Assembly (NCBI RefSeq): GCF_009193325.2 | Contig: NZ_CP059856.1 | Span: forward strand, 1,736,001-1,800,000 | Source: Bacteroides zhangwenhongii | GTDB lineage: Bacteria; Bacteroidota; Bacteroidia; Bacteroidales; Bacteroidaceae | DNA: 64,000 nucleotides | Direction of reading: 5' to 3' | In this document: positions 1-11,577 of the stretch, piece by piece | Position numbering within the stretch: the stretch's first letter is position 1 | Layout of the letters: each line of letters starts with the position of its first letter | Position numbers and translations under genes: made by a program | The notes under the pieces: generated by a model | The model's database searches: none | What the model was told of the DNA's origin: nothing | What the model saw: only the letters and a program-made list of their open reading frames with translations

Positions 1-112
1 CTCCTTGTGCCTTATGTAATTTGGCAGAAGCCACCATCTTCATTGCTGAAGTGATCTTTCGGGTACTCTTTACCGAATTTATTCTGGTTTTTACTTCTTT
101 CAGTGAAGCCAT
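1..112 (-). CDS. atpG: ATP synthase F1 gamma subunit, N-terminal fragment
   Basis: The first about 37 residues of the F1 gamma subunit are visible before the window edge. They begin [20 protein letters not shown] and run on to a segment typical of the N-terminal coiled-coil helix of gamma (KMVASAKL). Gamma is the central rotor shaft coupling c-ring rotation to catalysis in the alpha/beta hexamer. It is the last visible gene of the minus-strand operon, 101 bases after atpA, and that gap holds an AT-rich inverted repeat. The start is the ATG whose complement is at 110-112. Identification is firm from family motif and operon position. Confidence 0.93.
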   Translation of the reverse strand, partial: MASLKEVKTRINSVKSTRKITSAMKMVASAKLHKAQG

Positions 113-121
113 AACTTTTTA

Positions 122-203
122 AATTAAGAATGAAAAATTAAGAATGAAGAATTTACTATGCAGTATAGTCAAATAGTTAATAATAAGAATTCTTCATTCT
201 TTA
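122..203. repeat. AT-rich direct and inverted repeat between atpA and atpG
   Basis: AATTAAGAATGAA occurs twice in tandem near 122-148. AAGAATGAAGAATT at 140-153 is repeated in perfect inverted form at 188-201, giving a 14-bp stem with a 34-base loop. No protein is encoded. It lies inside the ATP synthase operon, so the transcript between atpA and atpG should fold here. A related AT-rich stretch lies at 18362-18392. Confidence 0.75.
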
Positions 204-213
204 TTCTATATTT

Positions 214-1797
214 CTATAAGTATTGTTTGGCAACCATAGCGGCGGTTTCCTCGATGGCATTGGTTACACTATCGTCGATAACGCCTGTCTTTAAGACATC
301 CAACACATCCTGCTGGTGATTCAGTTGCAGAGATTCGATGAAGCTACGTTCAAAGTCCTGTACCTTATCCAATGGGACATCATGAAGAAGTCCGTGCGTA
401 CCGCAATAGAGAATAGCAATCTGCTGTTCTACGGGCATTGGGCTGTATTGAGGTTGAATCAAAAGTTGGGCGTTCTTACGTCCCTTATCGATCGTCAAGG
501 CGGTAATCGGATCCATATCACTGCTGAACTTAGAGAAAGCTTCCAGCTCACGATATTGGGCTTGGTCAATCTTCAATGTTCCGGCTACCTTCTTCATGGC
601 CTTAATCTGTGCGTTACCACCTACACGAGATACGGAGATACCCACATTGATAGCCGGACGGACACCCTGATTAAAGAGATCGGTTTCGAGGAAGATCTGT
701 CCGTCAGTGATGGAAATCACATTCGTCGGGATATAGGCCGAAACGTCTCCTGCCTGTGTCTCGATGATAGGCAATGCGGTAAGGGAACCTCCTCCTTTGA
801 CTATATCCTTCAAGCTGTCCGGCAAGTCATTCATTTCGCGCGCCACTTCTTCCTGACTGATAATCTTCGCCGCACGTTCCAACAAACGGGAATGCAGATA
901 GAAGATGTCACCCGGATACGCTTCACGTCCCGACGGACGGCGGAGAATCAGAGATACCTCACGATAAGCTACCGCCTGCTTGGAAAGGTCATCATACACA
1001 ACCAGCGCATGACGGCCGGTATCACGGAAATACTCACCTATGGCTGCACCCGCAAATGGCGCATAGTATTGTAGCGCGGCCGGGTCGCCGGCTGTAGCGG
1101 CTACTACAATCGTATAGTCCAACGCTCCATTCTCACGAAGTGTATTTACGATAGAAGCGACTGTAGAACCTTTCTGCCCGATTGCCACATAGATGCAGTA
1201 TACAGGGTCACCTGCCAGAAAATTGCTACGCTGATTGATGATCGCATCAATCGCAATAGCCGTCTTTCCCGTCTGACGGTCACCGATAATCAACTCACGT
1301 TGACCACGCCCGATAGGAATCATGGCATCAACTGCCTTCAATCCGGTCTGTAATGGCTGATTGACAGGCTGACGGTAAATTACTCCCGGAGCTTTCCGTT
1401 CCAACGGCATATCATAAAGTTCACCGCCAACCAGCCCTTTGCCGTCGAGCGGTTCACCCAACGGGTCGATGACACGTCCCAACATCCCCTCGCCTACACG
1501 AATGGAGGCGATGCGTTTCGTACGTTTCACAATAAACCCTTCTTTGATTCTGTCCGTCGGACCCAGTAGTACAGCACCCACGTTGTCCTCTTCGAGATTC
1601 ATCACGATTGCTTTGATACCATTGTCGAACTCCAGCAATTCATTCGCTTCGGCGTTCCGCAGTCCATAGATACGGACTACACCGTCGCTCACCTGAAGCA
1701 CCGTACCGATTTCGTCAAGCTGCACATTGGCATTAATCCCTTCGAGCTGCTTGCGCAATATATCGGATACTTCGCTTACTCTTATATTTTCAGACAT
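214..1797 (-). CDS. atpA: ATP synthase F1 alpha subunit
   Basis: This 527-residue protein is the non-catalytic nucleotide-binding subunit of F1. It shows the N-terminal beta-barrel, then the nucleotide-binding domain with P-loop GDRQTGKT at about residue 170, then the helical C-terminal domain with the conserved [14 protein letters not shown] region. Length fits the family (about 500-530). The ATG at 1795-1797 overlaps the atpH stop by one base, so translation is probably coupled. It works with beta, gamma, delta and epsilon at the cytoplasmic face of the membrane. Identification is unambiguous. Confidence 0.98.
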   Translation of the reverse strand: MSENIRVSEVSDILRKQLEGINANVQLDEIGTVLQVSDGVVRIYGLRNAEANELLEFDNGIKAIVMNLEEDNVGAVLLGPTDRIKEGFIVKRTKRIASIRVGEGMLGRVIDPLGEPLDGKGLVGGELYDMPLERKAPGVIYRQPVNQPLQTGLKAVDAMIPIGRGQRELIIGDRQTGKTAIAIDAIINQRSNFLAGDPVYCIYVAIGQKGSTVASIVNTLRENGALDYTIVVAATAGDPAALQYYAPFAGAAIGEYFRDTGRHALVVYDDLSKQAVAYREVSLILRRPSGREAYPGDIFYLHSRLLERAAKIISQEEVAREMNDLPDSLKDIVKGGGSLTALPIIETQAGDVSAYIPTNVISITDGQIFLETDLFNQGVRPAINVGISVSRVGGNAQIKAMKKVAGTLKIDQAQYRELEAFSKFSSDMDPITALTIDKGRKNAQLLIQPQYSPMPVEQQIAILYCGTHGLLHDVPLDKVQDFERSFIESLQLNHQQDVLDVLKTGVIDDSVTNAIEETAAMVAKQYL

Positions 1798-2357
1798 TAT
1801 ACAATTCTCCTATTCTTATCAATAAATTGTTGTTTCACTCGCTTTAACTGCGTAGCAACGCTCGCATCCAAACGGTAATCGTTGATATCGAAAATAAATC
1901 CACCCTCAATGGACGGGTCTACTACCGTTTCCAACTCCATCTGCGCATGCAGGATATGCGCTGCCGCAGAACGAATCCGATCCGATGTCGTTTTATCAAC
2001 GTCAACAGCCGTAATCAGTTTTCCGACTCCGATATGTTTCAACTTCCGGTACAGGTCCAGGTACATCAGGCTGATAAATTGCAGATAACCTTCACGCCTG
2101 TTTTTTAATACCAAAGTGATAAAACGGATAAACTCTCTGGTTGATGTACCTTCACCATCGGCAGCCGTACAAACCAACGCTAATTTCTCCTTAGTCGCAA
2201 TGACCGGATTATCAAGTGCCTCACGCAGTCCGGGTTGTGCACAAAAGCTGTGGGACAGAGTGAGGAATTCCTGATATACCCTGTCTTCCACTCCTTTTTC
2301 CTGCACGTATTCGATCATCGCTTTTGCATAACGCATTGAGAGTATTCCGACTTCCAT
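1797..2357 (-). CDS. atpH: ATP synthase F1 delta subunit
   Basis: A 186-residue delta (OSCP-type) subunit, which joins the top of F1 to the b-subunit stalk. The N-terminal helical domain begins [15 protein letters not shown], close to the usual RYAxAL start of the family. The C-terminal part carries a typical [20 protein letters not shown] motif. It sits between atpF (5 bases upstream) and atpA (1-base overlap), the canonical place. Translation could also start at M8 (MRYAKAM), which fits homologues slightly better than the upstream ATG. Confidence 0.95.
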   Translation of the reverse strand: MEVGILSMRYAKAMIEYVQEKGVEDRVYQEFLTLSHSFCAQPGLREALDNPVIATKEKLALVCTAADGEGTSTREFIRFITLVLKNRREGYLQFISLMYLDLYRKLKHIGVGKLITAVDVDKTTSDRIRSAAAHILHAQMELETVVDPSIEGGFIFDINDYRLDASVATQLKRVKQQFIDKNRRIV

Positions 2358-2362
2358 TTTCC

Positions 2363-2866
2363 TTAGTTCTTATTCGGGGTTAATACTTCATCCAACATAC
2401 GGTCGATCATCCCCATCTGTGCTTCCTTATCTGCAAGATTCTTGCGGAGCACTTTCTCGGCAATGTCCACCGAAAGGACAGCCACCTGACGACGGATGTC
2501 GCGGATAGCCTCGTCTTTCTCTATCTGGATTTGTTGCTTCACCGCATCAAGTTCTTTTTGTGCGGCTATCTCGGCTTGCTTACGGGCCTCGTGAACAATT
2601 TTGTCACGTTCTTCCATTGCTTCCCTCAAGATGCGTCCTTGTTCCTTGTTGGCAGCAGCCACCAACGCGTCGCCCTCTTCTTTCAGTCTGGACAACTGTG
2701 CATTGGCTTCCCTCGCCACCTCCAAAGACTGGTCGATATAGGTTTTACGGCCTTCCACCATTTTTATAATGACGGGGAAGCCGTATTTCGCCAATATCAC
2801 GAACACAATCCCGAATGAGAGGAACATCCAGAACAACAGGCCACTATCAGGTAATAGTAATGACAT
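2363..2866 (-). CDS. atpF: ATP synthase F0 b subunit
   Basis: A 167-residue b subunit forming the peripheral stalk. It has one N-terminal membrane helix (about residues 8-29, [20 protein letters not shown]) followed by a long charged coiled coil ending near [22 protein letters not shown] start at the ATG complementary to 2864-2866 (MSLLLPDSG). A longer reading to 2899 would add 11 residues, overlap atpE and put polar residues before the membrane helix. It lies 4 bases after the atpE stop and 5 bases before atpH. Confidence 0.95.
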   Translation of the reverse strand: MSLLLPDSGLLFWMFLSFGIVFVILAKYGFPVIIKMVEGRKTYIDQSLEVAREANAQLSRLKEEGDALVAAANKEQGRILREAMEERDKIVHEARKQAEIAAQKELDAVKQQIQIEKDEAIRDIRRQVAVLSVDIAEKVLRKNLADKEAQMGMIDRMLDEVLTPNKN

Positions 2867-2870
2867 AGGC

Positions 2871-3149
<279 letters not shown>

Positions 3150-3173
3150 TTATATTTTCTCTCGTTTAATTAT

Positions 3174-4310
3174 TTATTTCTCTTCCGCTTTCACTTTGGC
3201 TCCTTCCTGCGCCAACCCGATAAACACAGCCGACAACATGGTGAATACGTATGCCTGGATGAAAGCGACCAACAATTCAAGCGCATTCATAAAGATGTTG
3301 AACAATACGGAGGCTACTGTCAGCGTGCCGTTCAAGGCAGGTCCCATACTTGCCGAGATAAATATCAAGCAAGTAAGCACCAACATTGCCATGTGTCCCG
3401 CCAGCATATTGGCAAAAAGACGGATCATCAAAGCAAACGGTTTTGTAAAGATCCCGAAGAACTCGATAAACGGCATCATCGGCACAGGCACTTTCAGCCA
3501 CCAAGGAACATCAGGCCAGAATATATCTTTCCAGTAATGCTTCGTTCCGAAAATGTTGACCGCCAGAAACGTGCATACGGCAAGTACCATTGTGATAGCA
3601 ATATTTCCCGTCACATTCGCACCTCCGGGAAAGAACGGAATCAGTCCCATCATATTATTGATAAAGATGAAAAAGAATGCCGTCAGCAGATAGGGGGCAA
3701 ATTTCCGGTAATTAGGACCGACACAGCTTTTAATAATGTCGTCATTCACCATCATAATGAACATTTCCATGAATCCGACAAATCCACCCGGAGCTTTGGC
3801 TCCCTGCGGACGTTTTCTGTACCAGTGCGCCACACTCAAGACGATTACCAGCAACAATACGCTATTGAACAGTAAGGCGAACGTAACTTTCGTAATGGAT
3901 ATATCCCAAGGACGGACTTGTTCGCCCGCCGCATTGTATTCCACCAGTTTGCCCTCGTACTTACTTCCTTCCGGAGCTATCGAAAGCCCCTCATACGTGC
4001 CTCCGTTCTCTTCGAGACGAGAAGAAAGGAACACATGCCAGCCTGTACTATTACTATAAACAATAATAGGTAATGGTATAGTAATGTGCGTTTTACCCCA
4101 CGTGGTAATATGCCATTCGTAAGAGTCTCCGATATGTCCGAATACGATTTCTTTCACGTCCACCGTATTCTCCTGTTCCTCTTTCGGAGTAATCACATCC
4201 TGCACCTGTGAAGTCGCTTCTCCCTGCTCTTGTGCAAAGCCGGGCAGACCGGACACCATCATCAGGCAGAACAATATCAACGGAGCCATTATGTTATGCA
4301 ACTGTTTCAT
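3174..4310 (-). CDS. atpB: ATP synthase F0 a subunit with N-terminal leader and extra domain
   Basis: This 378-residue protein is the stator channel subunit. Its C-terminal about 240 residues are a standard a subunit, with the essential arginine R297 in ALMIRLFANMLAGH and conserved helices around it. The first about 135 residues are an addition: a signal-peptide-like segment (residues 8-26, ending GFAQ) and a soluble part containing WHITTWGKTHITIPLPIIVY. E. coli AtpB has about 271 residues. The soluble part is presumably periplasmic and is common in Bacteroidetes homologues. The start overlaps the upstream 144-residue membrane gene by 17 bases. Confidence 0.96.
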   Translation of the reverse strand: MKQLHNIMAPLILFCLMMVSGLPGFAQEQGEATSQVQDVITPKEEQENTVDVKEIVFGHIGDSYEWHITTWGKTHITIPLPIIVYSNSTGWHVFLSSRLEENGGTYEGLSIAPEGSKYEGKLVEYNAAGEQVRPWDISITKVTFALLFNSVLLLVIVLSVAHWYRKRPQGAKAPGGFVGFMEMFIMMVNDDIIKSCVGPNYRKFAPYLLTAFFFIFINNMMGLIPFFPGGANVTGNIAITMVLAVCTFLAVNIFGTKHYWKDIFWPDVPWWLKVPVPMMPFIEFFGIFTKPFALMIRLFANMLAGHMAMLVLTCLIFISASMGPALNGTLTVASVLFNIFMNALELLVAFIQAYVFTMLSAVFIGLAQEGAKVKAEEK

Positions 4311-4728
4311 TTTTCTTCTTATTTTGCTTTTTCCGTTTCTGATTCACCTCAAAAGAGAAAAAGAACCAGGTTTCGAATATCAGATATATCAAATAGAATG
4401 AGATAAACGTCAGCAAAAAAGCCTTAGCCTCTTCGCGCACGGCTATACAATAAATCAGGACTAGAATGATAGAAAGAATCATCTTTACCATCTTTATTGC
4501 CAGATACAACAGTAACATTTTCTGGGGAGCGTGCAGCCGGCACGCATCGAACATATAGATACTAAACAAACCGAATAGATAAAAATAGACCGGAATAAAC
4601 GGGTATCCTCCGAAGTAGTGTCCCGGCAGAGCTATATGCAAAATAACCGCTCCCAATCCTGCACTTATGATTGCAAACAGCGTATGCAACCCGATAAAAT
4701 TTCGTTTCGTTTTCGTAATGTTCACCAT
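4294..4728 (-). CDS. AtpI-like small membrane protein of the ATP synthase operon
   Basis: A 144-residue protein with four predicted membrane helices (about 11-32, 46-60, 70-92 and 101-124) and a strongly basic C-terminus (NQKRKKQNKKKN). I recognise no firm family. Its position between atpC and atpB, in the same operon and overlapping atpB by 17 bases, is that of AtpI/UncI-type assembly proteins, which help c-ring assembly in other bacteria. That role is inference from position, size and topology. The basic tail should face the cytoplasm. Confidence 0.75.
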   Translation of the reverse strand: MVNITKTKRNFIGLHTLFAIISAGLGAVILHIALPGHYFGGYPFIPVYFYLFGLFSIYMFDACRLHAPQKMLLLYLAIKMVKMILSIILVLIYCIAVREEAKAFLLTFISFYLIYLIFETWFFFSFEVNQKRKKQNKKKNETVA

Positions 4729-4783
4729 GTCACTGTGTTTTTCTTAATATATTGTCTTCTGTCAGCCGACTGTCACCCGTCTG

Positions 4784-5029
4784 TCAAGAGATGCAAGCGG
4801 AAACCGTACCGTCACTCAGTTCGACAAAACCACCCTGAATATCTATCGTACGCTCCTCGCCTTCCATCGTCGTGTAACTCAACGTACCCGCTTGCAATGA
4901 CGAGACGATAGGCGCATGTCCGGGAAGAATAGAAAACGAACCAAGCGTACCCGGCAATGTGACAATCTTCACATCTCCGTCGAATATACTCTTTTCGGGC
5001 GATACTATACTCAAATGCAGTTCTTTCAT
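4784..5029 (-). CDS. atpC: ATP synthase F1 epsilon subunit, short form
   Basis: An 81-residue epsilon subunit. It shows only the N-terminal beta-sandwich: MKELHLSIVSPEKSIFDGDV, then LPGTLGSFSILPGHAPIVSSL, then IQGGFVELSDGTVSACIS, where the reading frame stops. The E. coli protein is about 138 residues, and its missing C-terminal two-helix domain is the part that inhibits ATP hydrolysis. The rotor contact is therefore retained and the regulatory arm absent. It lies 13 bases after atpD and 55 bases before the AtpI-like gene. Confidence 0.95.
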   Translation of the reverse strand: MKELHLSIVSPEKSIFDGDVKIVTLPGTLGSFSILPGHAPIVSSLQAGTLSYTTMEGEERTIDIQGGFVELSDGTVSACIS

Positions 5030-5042
5030 CCTTCTTATGTTT

Positions 5043-6677
<1,635 letters not shown>

Positions 6678-6738
6678 TCAACTATTTTCTATATCTGATA
6701 AACTTCTGCCCTTAGAAATAGTTAAATAAACAACTGCG

Positions 6739-6746
6739 CAAATGTA
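6739..6746 (-). promoter_or_regulatory. Candidate -7 element for the ATP synthase operon
   Basis: On the minus strand the sequence is TACATTTG, an exact match to TAnnTTTG. No clear TTTG -33 box is found 19-20 bases upstream. If used, the atpD leader would be about 170 bases. Confidence 0.4.
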
Positions 6747-7166
6747 GAAACAATTCTGTGTCATTGTTCTTCCTTTTTCATTATTTGTTGTTCGATAACA
6801 CTTATTAGACCTACAATGACTACAAATTGACCAATTTAGACAAAATTCAGCTACAAATCAATACCAAAATAAGCTTGAAGATAATAATTCATCAATAAAC
6901 TAAAAACACTCATTCAGTTTCCTATCTCTTTGTTAAAAATCAACGGATTAGCAATTTTACAAAATAGTGGCAAAAACAACTAGTTTTGTGCTCGAACACA
7001 ATAAATTCCATTTTCTGGATATTCCTTAATAAAGTTTAAAGGTGGGGCTCTATTTTTCAACTATCCATTTCTCCATATTCCGCATTTCCGCACTAAAGTT
7101 CACATCATATTTATAAAACAAAAATTTAAATACGCCGATAATATGTATATTATCCATTTTTTACTG

Positions 7167-7174
7167 TAATTTTG
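7167..7174 (+). promoter_or_regulatory. Candidate -7 element for purT
   Basis: TAATTTTG is an exact match to the Bacteroides -7 consensus and lies 24 bases before the purT ATG. The -33 region is a poor match. Confidence 0.5.
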
Positions 7175-7198
7175 CACTACTAATATAAAACACTCAAA

Positions 7199-8368
7199 AT
7201 GATGAAGAAAATACTGTTACTCGGTTCCGGCGAACTAGGAAAAGAATTTGTAATTTCAGCTCAACGTAAAGGCCAGCACATCATTGCTTGCGACTCCTAT
7301 GCAGGAGCACCGGCTATGCAAGTGGCCGATGAATTTGAAATATTCGATATGTTGAACGGTGAAGAATTGGAACGCGTGGTGAAGAAGCACCGTCCGGACA
7401 TTATCGTTCCGGAGATTGAAGCAATCCGCACAGAACGTTTATACGACTTCGAAAAAGAAGGCATTCAGGTAGTTCCCAGTGCTCGTGCCGTGAACTTCAC
7501 CATGAACCGTAAAGCCATTCGCGACCTTGCCGCCCAAGAACTCGGACTGAAAACAGCCAAATACTTCTATGCCAAAACCCTGGAAGAACTGAAAGAAGCT
7601 GCCGATAAAATCGGTTTCCCTTGTGTCGTTAAACCGTTGATGTCTTCTTCCGGCAAAGGACAATCGCTTGTGAAGAGTGCCGACGAACTCGAACACGCCT
7701 GGGAATACGGATGCAGTGGCAGCCGTGGCGATATCCGTGAGCTTATCATTGAAGAATTTATCAAGTTCGACAGCGAAATCACCCTGCTCACCGTTACCCA
7801 AAAGAATGGTCCTACCCTCTTCTGCCCTCCCATCGGACACGTGCAGAAAGGTGGCGACTATCGTGAAAGTTTCCAGCCTGCACACATTGATCCCGCCCAT
7901 TTGAAAGAAGCGGAAGAGATGGCCGAAAAAGTAACCCGTGCATTGACAGGCGCAGGACTTTGGGGAGTTGAGTTCTTCCTAAGCCACGAGAACGGAGTTT
8001 ATTTCTCCGAACTTTCTCCTCGTCCGCATGACACTGGTATGGTGACATTGGCGGGTACACAAAACCTGAATGAGTTCGAGCTACATTTACGTGCCGTACT
8101 CGGTCTGCCTATTCCCGGCATCAAACAAGAACGGATAGGCGCAAGCGCTGTGATCCTTTCCCCGATTGCCAGCCAGGAACGCCCGCAATATCGTGGCATG
8201 GAAGAAGTGACGAAAGAAGAAGATACCTACCTCCGCATATTCGGCAAACCGTTTACCCGTGTCAACCGCCGCATGGGAGTAGTGCTTTGCTATGCTCCGC
8301 TGAATGCCGACTTGGATGCCCTGCGTGATAAGGCCAAGAGAATTGCCGAGAAAGTAGAGGTTTATTAA
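7199..8368 (+). CDS. purT: Formate-dependent phosphoribosylglycinamide formyltransferase
   Basis: A 389-residue ATP-grasp enzyme making formyl-GAR from GAR, formate and ATP in purine synthesis, a folate-independent alternative to PurN. The N-terminal domain starts [20 protein letters not shown]. The ATP-grasp core shows [17 protein letters not shown] at about residues 139-155, and metal-binding residues lie in [26 protein letters not shown]. Length matches PurT (about 390). It is monocistronic: its own candidate promoter is upstream and a strong hairpin terminator follows. ATG is followed by a second ATG, and either could be used. Confidence 0.97.
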   Translation: MMKKILLLGSGELGKEFVISAQRKGQHIIACDSYAGAPAMQVADEFEIFDMLNGEELERVVKKHRPDIIVPEIEAIRTERLYDFEKEGIQVVPSARAVNFTMNRKAIRDLAAQELGLKTAKYFYAKTLEELKEAADKIGFPCVVKPLMSSSGKGQSLVKSADELEHAWEYGCSGSRGDIRELIIEEFIKFDSEITLLTVTQKNGPTLFCPPIGHVQKGGDYRESFQPAHIDPAHLKEAEEMAEKVTRALTGAGLWGVEFFLSHENGVYFSELSPRPHDTGMVTLAGTQNLNEFELHLRAVLGLPIPGIKQERIGASAVILSPIASQERPQYRGMEEVTKEEDTYLRIFGKPFTRVNRRMGVVLCYAPLNADLDALRDKAKRIAEKVEVY

Positions 8369-8423
8369 AACCGGAAGGAAGATAAGGAATCATGGAGAAT
8401 TAGAAGAATAATAGAGAAAACAA

Positions 8424-8455
8424 AAAGAGGGTGTCCACGGATACCCTCTTTATTT
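8424..8455. terminator. Bidirectional intrinsic terminator between purT and acyltransferase gene
   Basis: AAAGAGGGT at 8424-8432 pairs perfectly with ACCCTCTTT at 8443-8451, a 9-bp stem with a 10-base loop. T-rich sequence follows on the plus strand and an A-run precedes it, so it can end both purT and the convergent acyltransferase transcript. Confidence 0.85.
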
Positions 8456-8475
8456 TCTCTATAAAAAACTACCGC

Positions 8476-9630
8476 CTATCGTTTCTTGCTCAAAAAACGC
8501 TTTGCCAAATACTTGCGTAAAGGTTCGTCATAGAATTTCAAGCTTAGATAAGCCAGTACAATGCACAATGCATAAACACATAAAGCTACCTGCCAAGTCT
8601 CACCCAGCGTATAGAGTTGATTCTTAATCAGCCATGCATAGAACAGATACATCAACGGATAGTGTATCACGTAGATCGGATAAGATATATCTCCCAAGAA
8701 CTTACATATCTGCGTTGACTGCTTATCCGTCGTACTTCCCGACGCACCCAACCACACAAGGATAGGGAAAGCAACGACAATACAAAACGCTTCATACACA
8801 CCGTTCGTACAAACCGGCTCTGCACCCTCCAAATAAGGAACGAAAAACAGGGCAATCAATATAAGGGTACATATCCAGAAAGCACCTTTCACTTTCACAG
8901 GTTTGAAATTGCGGGATAAAAGCATACCCAAAGAGAAAGGGAAAAGCATTCTCAATAATCCGCCCAGAAAGTTTACGCCATCCAGCGTCCACCCTACCCC
9001 AATGTTTCCATAAGTGGAGACATCGAAGATGGCGAACAACGTCAACGCCACTCCCAGCAATACCACCATCACAGCCAACGCTTTATTAGACAGACGGCGA
9101 ATGAATAACGCATAAAGGATATTGCCTATATACTCGAAAAACAACGACCAGCACGGACCATTCAACGGAAACATCTCGCCATTGCCACGAACCTCATAGC
9201 CCGCACCCGGCATGGCAGGAATGAAAAATATCGTGCAAAGAAGAGACAGCATCACCATGGATATGGCAACGTGCGTTCCATCCCATTGCACAGAACCCTG
9301 AATGCAGAACGTGATAGCTCCCAGAACAGCCCCCAGAACAACCATAGGATGAAGACGTATCAATCGGCGTTTAAAGAAATCTTTCATGGTGAGACTCTTA
9401 CCCCAACGGTCGTCGTAAGCGTAACCGATCACAAAACCCGAAAGGATAAAAAAGAAATCCACGGCTAAATATCCGTGATTCAGAGTTTCAATAGCACTAT
9501 TACCGGCAAAAGCGAAGCCCTCGAATACGTGATACCATATCACCATAAGAGCTGCCACACCGCGAAGTCCGTCAAGAAGTTCATAATGAGCCTTGGTATC
9601 TGAAAAGGCTGAAGCAGAAATGTTCGACAT
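8476..9630 (-). CDS. Acyltransferase 3 family membrane protein
   Basis: A 384-residue integral membrane protein of the acyltransferase 3 (OafA/NodX) family. The hallmark LDGLRGVAALMVIWYHVFEG lies near the N-terminus, with the His of this motif expected in the active site. The segment RRLIRLHPMVVLGAVLGA follows and about ten membrane helices continue to the C-terminus. Such enzymes acetylate or acylate surface sugars from the cytoplasmic side; the substrate here is unknown. I use the ATG complementary to 9628-9630. A longer frame to 9669 would need a TTG start. It is last in a minus-strand group after the Crp-like gene (97 bases away). Confidence 0.88.
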   Translation of the reverse strand: MSNISASAFSDTKAHYELLDGLRGVAALMVIWYHVFEGFAFAGNSAIETLNHGYLAVDFFFILSGFVIGYAYDDRWGKSLTMKDFFKRRLIRLHPMVVLGAVLGAITFCIQGSVQWDGTHVAISMVMLSLLCTIFFIPAMPGAGYEVRGNGEMFPLNGPCWSLFFEYIGNILYALFIRRLSNKALAVMVVLLGVALTLFAIFDVSTYGNIGVGWTLDGVNFLGGLLRMLFPFSLGMLLSRNFKPVKVKGAFWICTLILIALFFVPYLEGAEPVCTNGVYEAFCIVVAFPILVWLGASGSTTDKQSTQICKFLGDISYPIYVIHYPLMYLFYAWLIKNQLYTLGETWQVALCVYALCIVLAYLSLKFYDEPLRKYLAKRFLSKKR

Positions 9631-9727
9631 TTGTTTTTCTATTAGTAAGTTAGTATTTTCAGAGGGCAAAGATACGGTTTGCGCTACGAAGTTTCTTTGC
9701 TCTAAAGCAAAAAAGCCTGGCTAATCG

Positions 9728-10291
9728 CTATTTTTTAGCACGTACCCGGCTAAGGGTATAGATGGAAATGCCCAGAAAGGCAGCCACATATTTCAGTTTC
9801 ACTCGGTTTATCAGTCCGGGATAGCGGCGGTTGAACTGTTCGTAACGTTCTTTGGGCGAAAGTTGAAGGCGCTCCACAAACATATGGCTAAGCTCCTTAT
9901 TCACATTCTGATGCAAGATTCTTCCCCAGTTGGCTATGTCGATATATGTTTCGTAAAGGACATTCAGCTTGTCGATGTGGATGACGTAGATTTTGCAATC
10001 GGAAAGCGTTTCAACGCTTTCTACCGATGGTTGCTGATAGTAGAGCGAATCCATGCCGAACGTTACGTCGCCCTCCTGACTGAACCACGTAGTGGTATCC
10101 TCTCCGTTGTGGTGGAATACGGAACGGGTGATACCCTCTTCAATAAAATAAACCAGACGGTCTGTGACACCTGACTGAACGATACGGGTATCTTTGGGAT
10201 AATACCTTAATTCCATATTCGCCTGAAGCGCTTGAAGTGCTTCGTCGGAAACCGGATAGATTTGCTTGATTTTACGAATGATATTTTCCAT
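9728..10291 (-). CDS. Crp/Fnr-family transcription regulator
   Basis: A 187-residue regulator. Residues about 20-115 form a cyclic-nucleotide-binding-like beta barrel (YPKDTRIVQSG, then YFIEEGITRSVF). The C-terminal part, LKYVAAFLGISIYTLSRVR, is the helix-turn-helix. It is shorter than E. coli Crp (210), as is common for Bacteroidetes relatives. No Fnr-type N-terminal cysteine cluster is present, so direct Fe-S sensing is unlikely. It starts 23 bases after the PagL-like gene and may control that lipid-modification operon (inference). Confidence 0.88.
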   Translation of the reverse strand: MENIIRKIKQIYPVSDEALQALQANMELRYYPKDTRIVQSGVTDRLVYFIEEGITRSVFHHNGEDTTTWFSQEGDVTFGMDSLYYQQPSVESVETLSDCKIYVIHIDKLNVLYETYIDIANWGRILHQNVNKELSHMFVERLQLSPKERYEQFNRRYPGLINRVKLKYVAAFLGISIYTLSRVRAKK

Positions 10292-10314
10292 TTGGGGGAA
10301 TGGTGTATTGGGAG

Positions 10315-11544
10315 TTAATGACGTACTTTAGGATATTTATTATTAAAACGGAAACCAAGACCGAGCATCAGATAATTAGGGGTCTGGAAATTCTGGAGAT
10401 TGTAGCCAATGTGAAGGAATGAATTCCGGGTGACATTGATCTTCAACGCAAAGACCTGATACAGTCCGCGTAAATCGCCACGCCCCAGCACATTCGTTCC
10501 CAAGCCGACACCGATGGTAAAAAACGGCATCACGTATTCGGCCCGTCCGGAAAGTCCCAACGCAAGCTGATGCTGGATGCCCGGCACAAGAAATTTACGA
10601 CGGGAGGAACCGCTGCCTGCATCGTACTCCACCAGCGCATCTTCGGTGTACACATTGGCACTGCCGTCATAGACACCATCCAGCGAAACTCCGAAACGCA
10701 GCTTATAGTTGAAATTGTACATCGGAGCAAAGTTGAACCCCGCTACGGGATAGCTGCCCGGTGATGCAATCTGTTTTTCACCTACATAGACACCTTTGCG
10801 ACGCCACGAGCCGAACAACACAAGGTCATAACTGATGTGTCGCGGAAAACGGGGAACGTAGGGATGAACCAATGATTTAGTGAGGTCGGCTTCTTCTCGG
10901 TTGAAGTTGTATACCAGTCCGATTTTCGCTCCGGTGGTGTTGATACCTGCATTGGGAAACTTGGTGTTGCCGTTGGAGAAATGCGTGAAGTCTCCGCCGA
11001 TGATAAAGTCGAAATAACGGGAAAGCGACCAGTTAAGGTAGATACCTGCGTTGAGGTAGGCATTCACCCGTGAGCCTACGGCTCCGTTGTAGGAGTTGTA
11101 ATCGTTGTCATAAGGTTTCCATCCGGCAGAGATTCCGAAATTCCACTCGTAATTGAGCGAAAGGCGGGGATGGAAACGGGCAATGCGTGCACCTTGAAAG
11201 ACGTAGAACGTCATCGGATCGCCCAACTGCTTTTTATCGCCAAAGGTGGTGAAGGCCAAGCCGAAACCTTGATAAGCTCCGCCATAGATACGGTCGGCAC
11301 AGGTGTTGGGACGATACTTGAAAGAGTATTTCAGATGAGCGGCAAATGAACTCTGGATGGGTTTCCACCGTTCGTTCTCACCTTGCAGGAAAGGATTGGT
11401 GGGGAATACGTATTGCGGCCGCGCCTCTATCCCCAACCGGTGAATGAAAGGTTGGTCTGCCTCCTGCGCACAAAGCGAAGTGAAGGGGAAAAGCAAGGCG
11501 GAACAGATTACAACGATTTCCCATCCGGGTATCTTTACTCTCAT
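10315..11544 (-). CDS. PagL-like acyloxyacyl hydrolase, outer-membrane protein
   Basis: A 409-residue protein with a signal peptide (residues about 8-26, ending SLCAQ) and alternating beta strands ending in an aromatic-rich region. The motif THFSNGNTKFPNAGIN (about 187-202) matches the His-Ser catalytic region of PagL lipid A 3-O-deacylases, with H188 and S190 as likely catalytic residues. PagL itself is only about 170 residues, so this protein has a second large barrel-like portion after residue 230. The expected role is trimming acyl chains of lipid A in the outer membrane. Neighbours are a CAT-fold acetyltransferase (33 bases upstream) and a Crp-like regulator. Confidence 0.8.
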   Translation of the reverse strand: MRVKIPGWEIVVICSALLFPFTSLCAQEADQPFIHRLGIEARPQYVFPTNPFLQGENERWKPIQSSFAAHLKYSFKYRPNTCADRIYGGAYQGFGLAFTTFGDKKQLGDPMTFYVFQGARIARFHPRLSLNYEWNFGISAGWKPYDNDYNSYNGAVGSRVNAYLNAGIYLNWSLSRYFDFIIGGDFTHFSNGNTKFPNAGINTTGAKIGLVYNFNREEADLTKSLVHPYVPRFPRHISYDLVLFGSWRRKGVYVGEKQIASPGSYPVAGFNFAPMYNFNYKLRFGVSLDGVYDGSANVYTEDALVEYDAGSGSSRRKFLVPGIQHQLALGLSGRAEYVMPFFTIGVGLGTNVLGRGDLRGLYQVFALKINVTRNSFLHIGYNLQNFQTPNYLMLGLGFRFNNKYPKVRH

Positions 11545-11577
11545 ATAATAGTCTGGTTTGTCTTTTCAGAACGGAAG

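Noticed and set aside
316..1074. A 252-residue plus-strand open frame opposite atpA
   Set aside because: It is a shadow of the conserved alpha-subunit gene, with no family resemblance and no promoter. Similar long shadows opposite atpD, the RND genes and tolC were left out.
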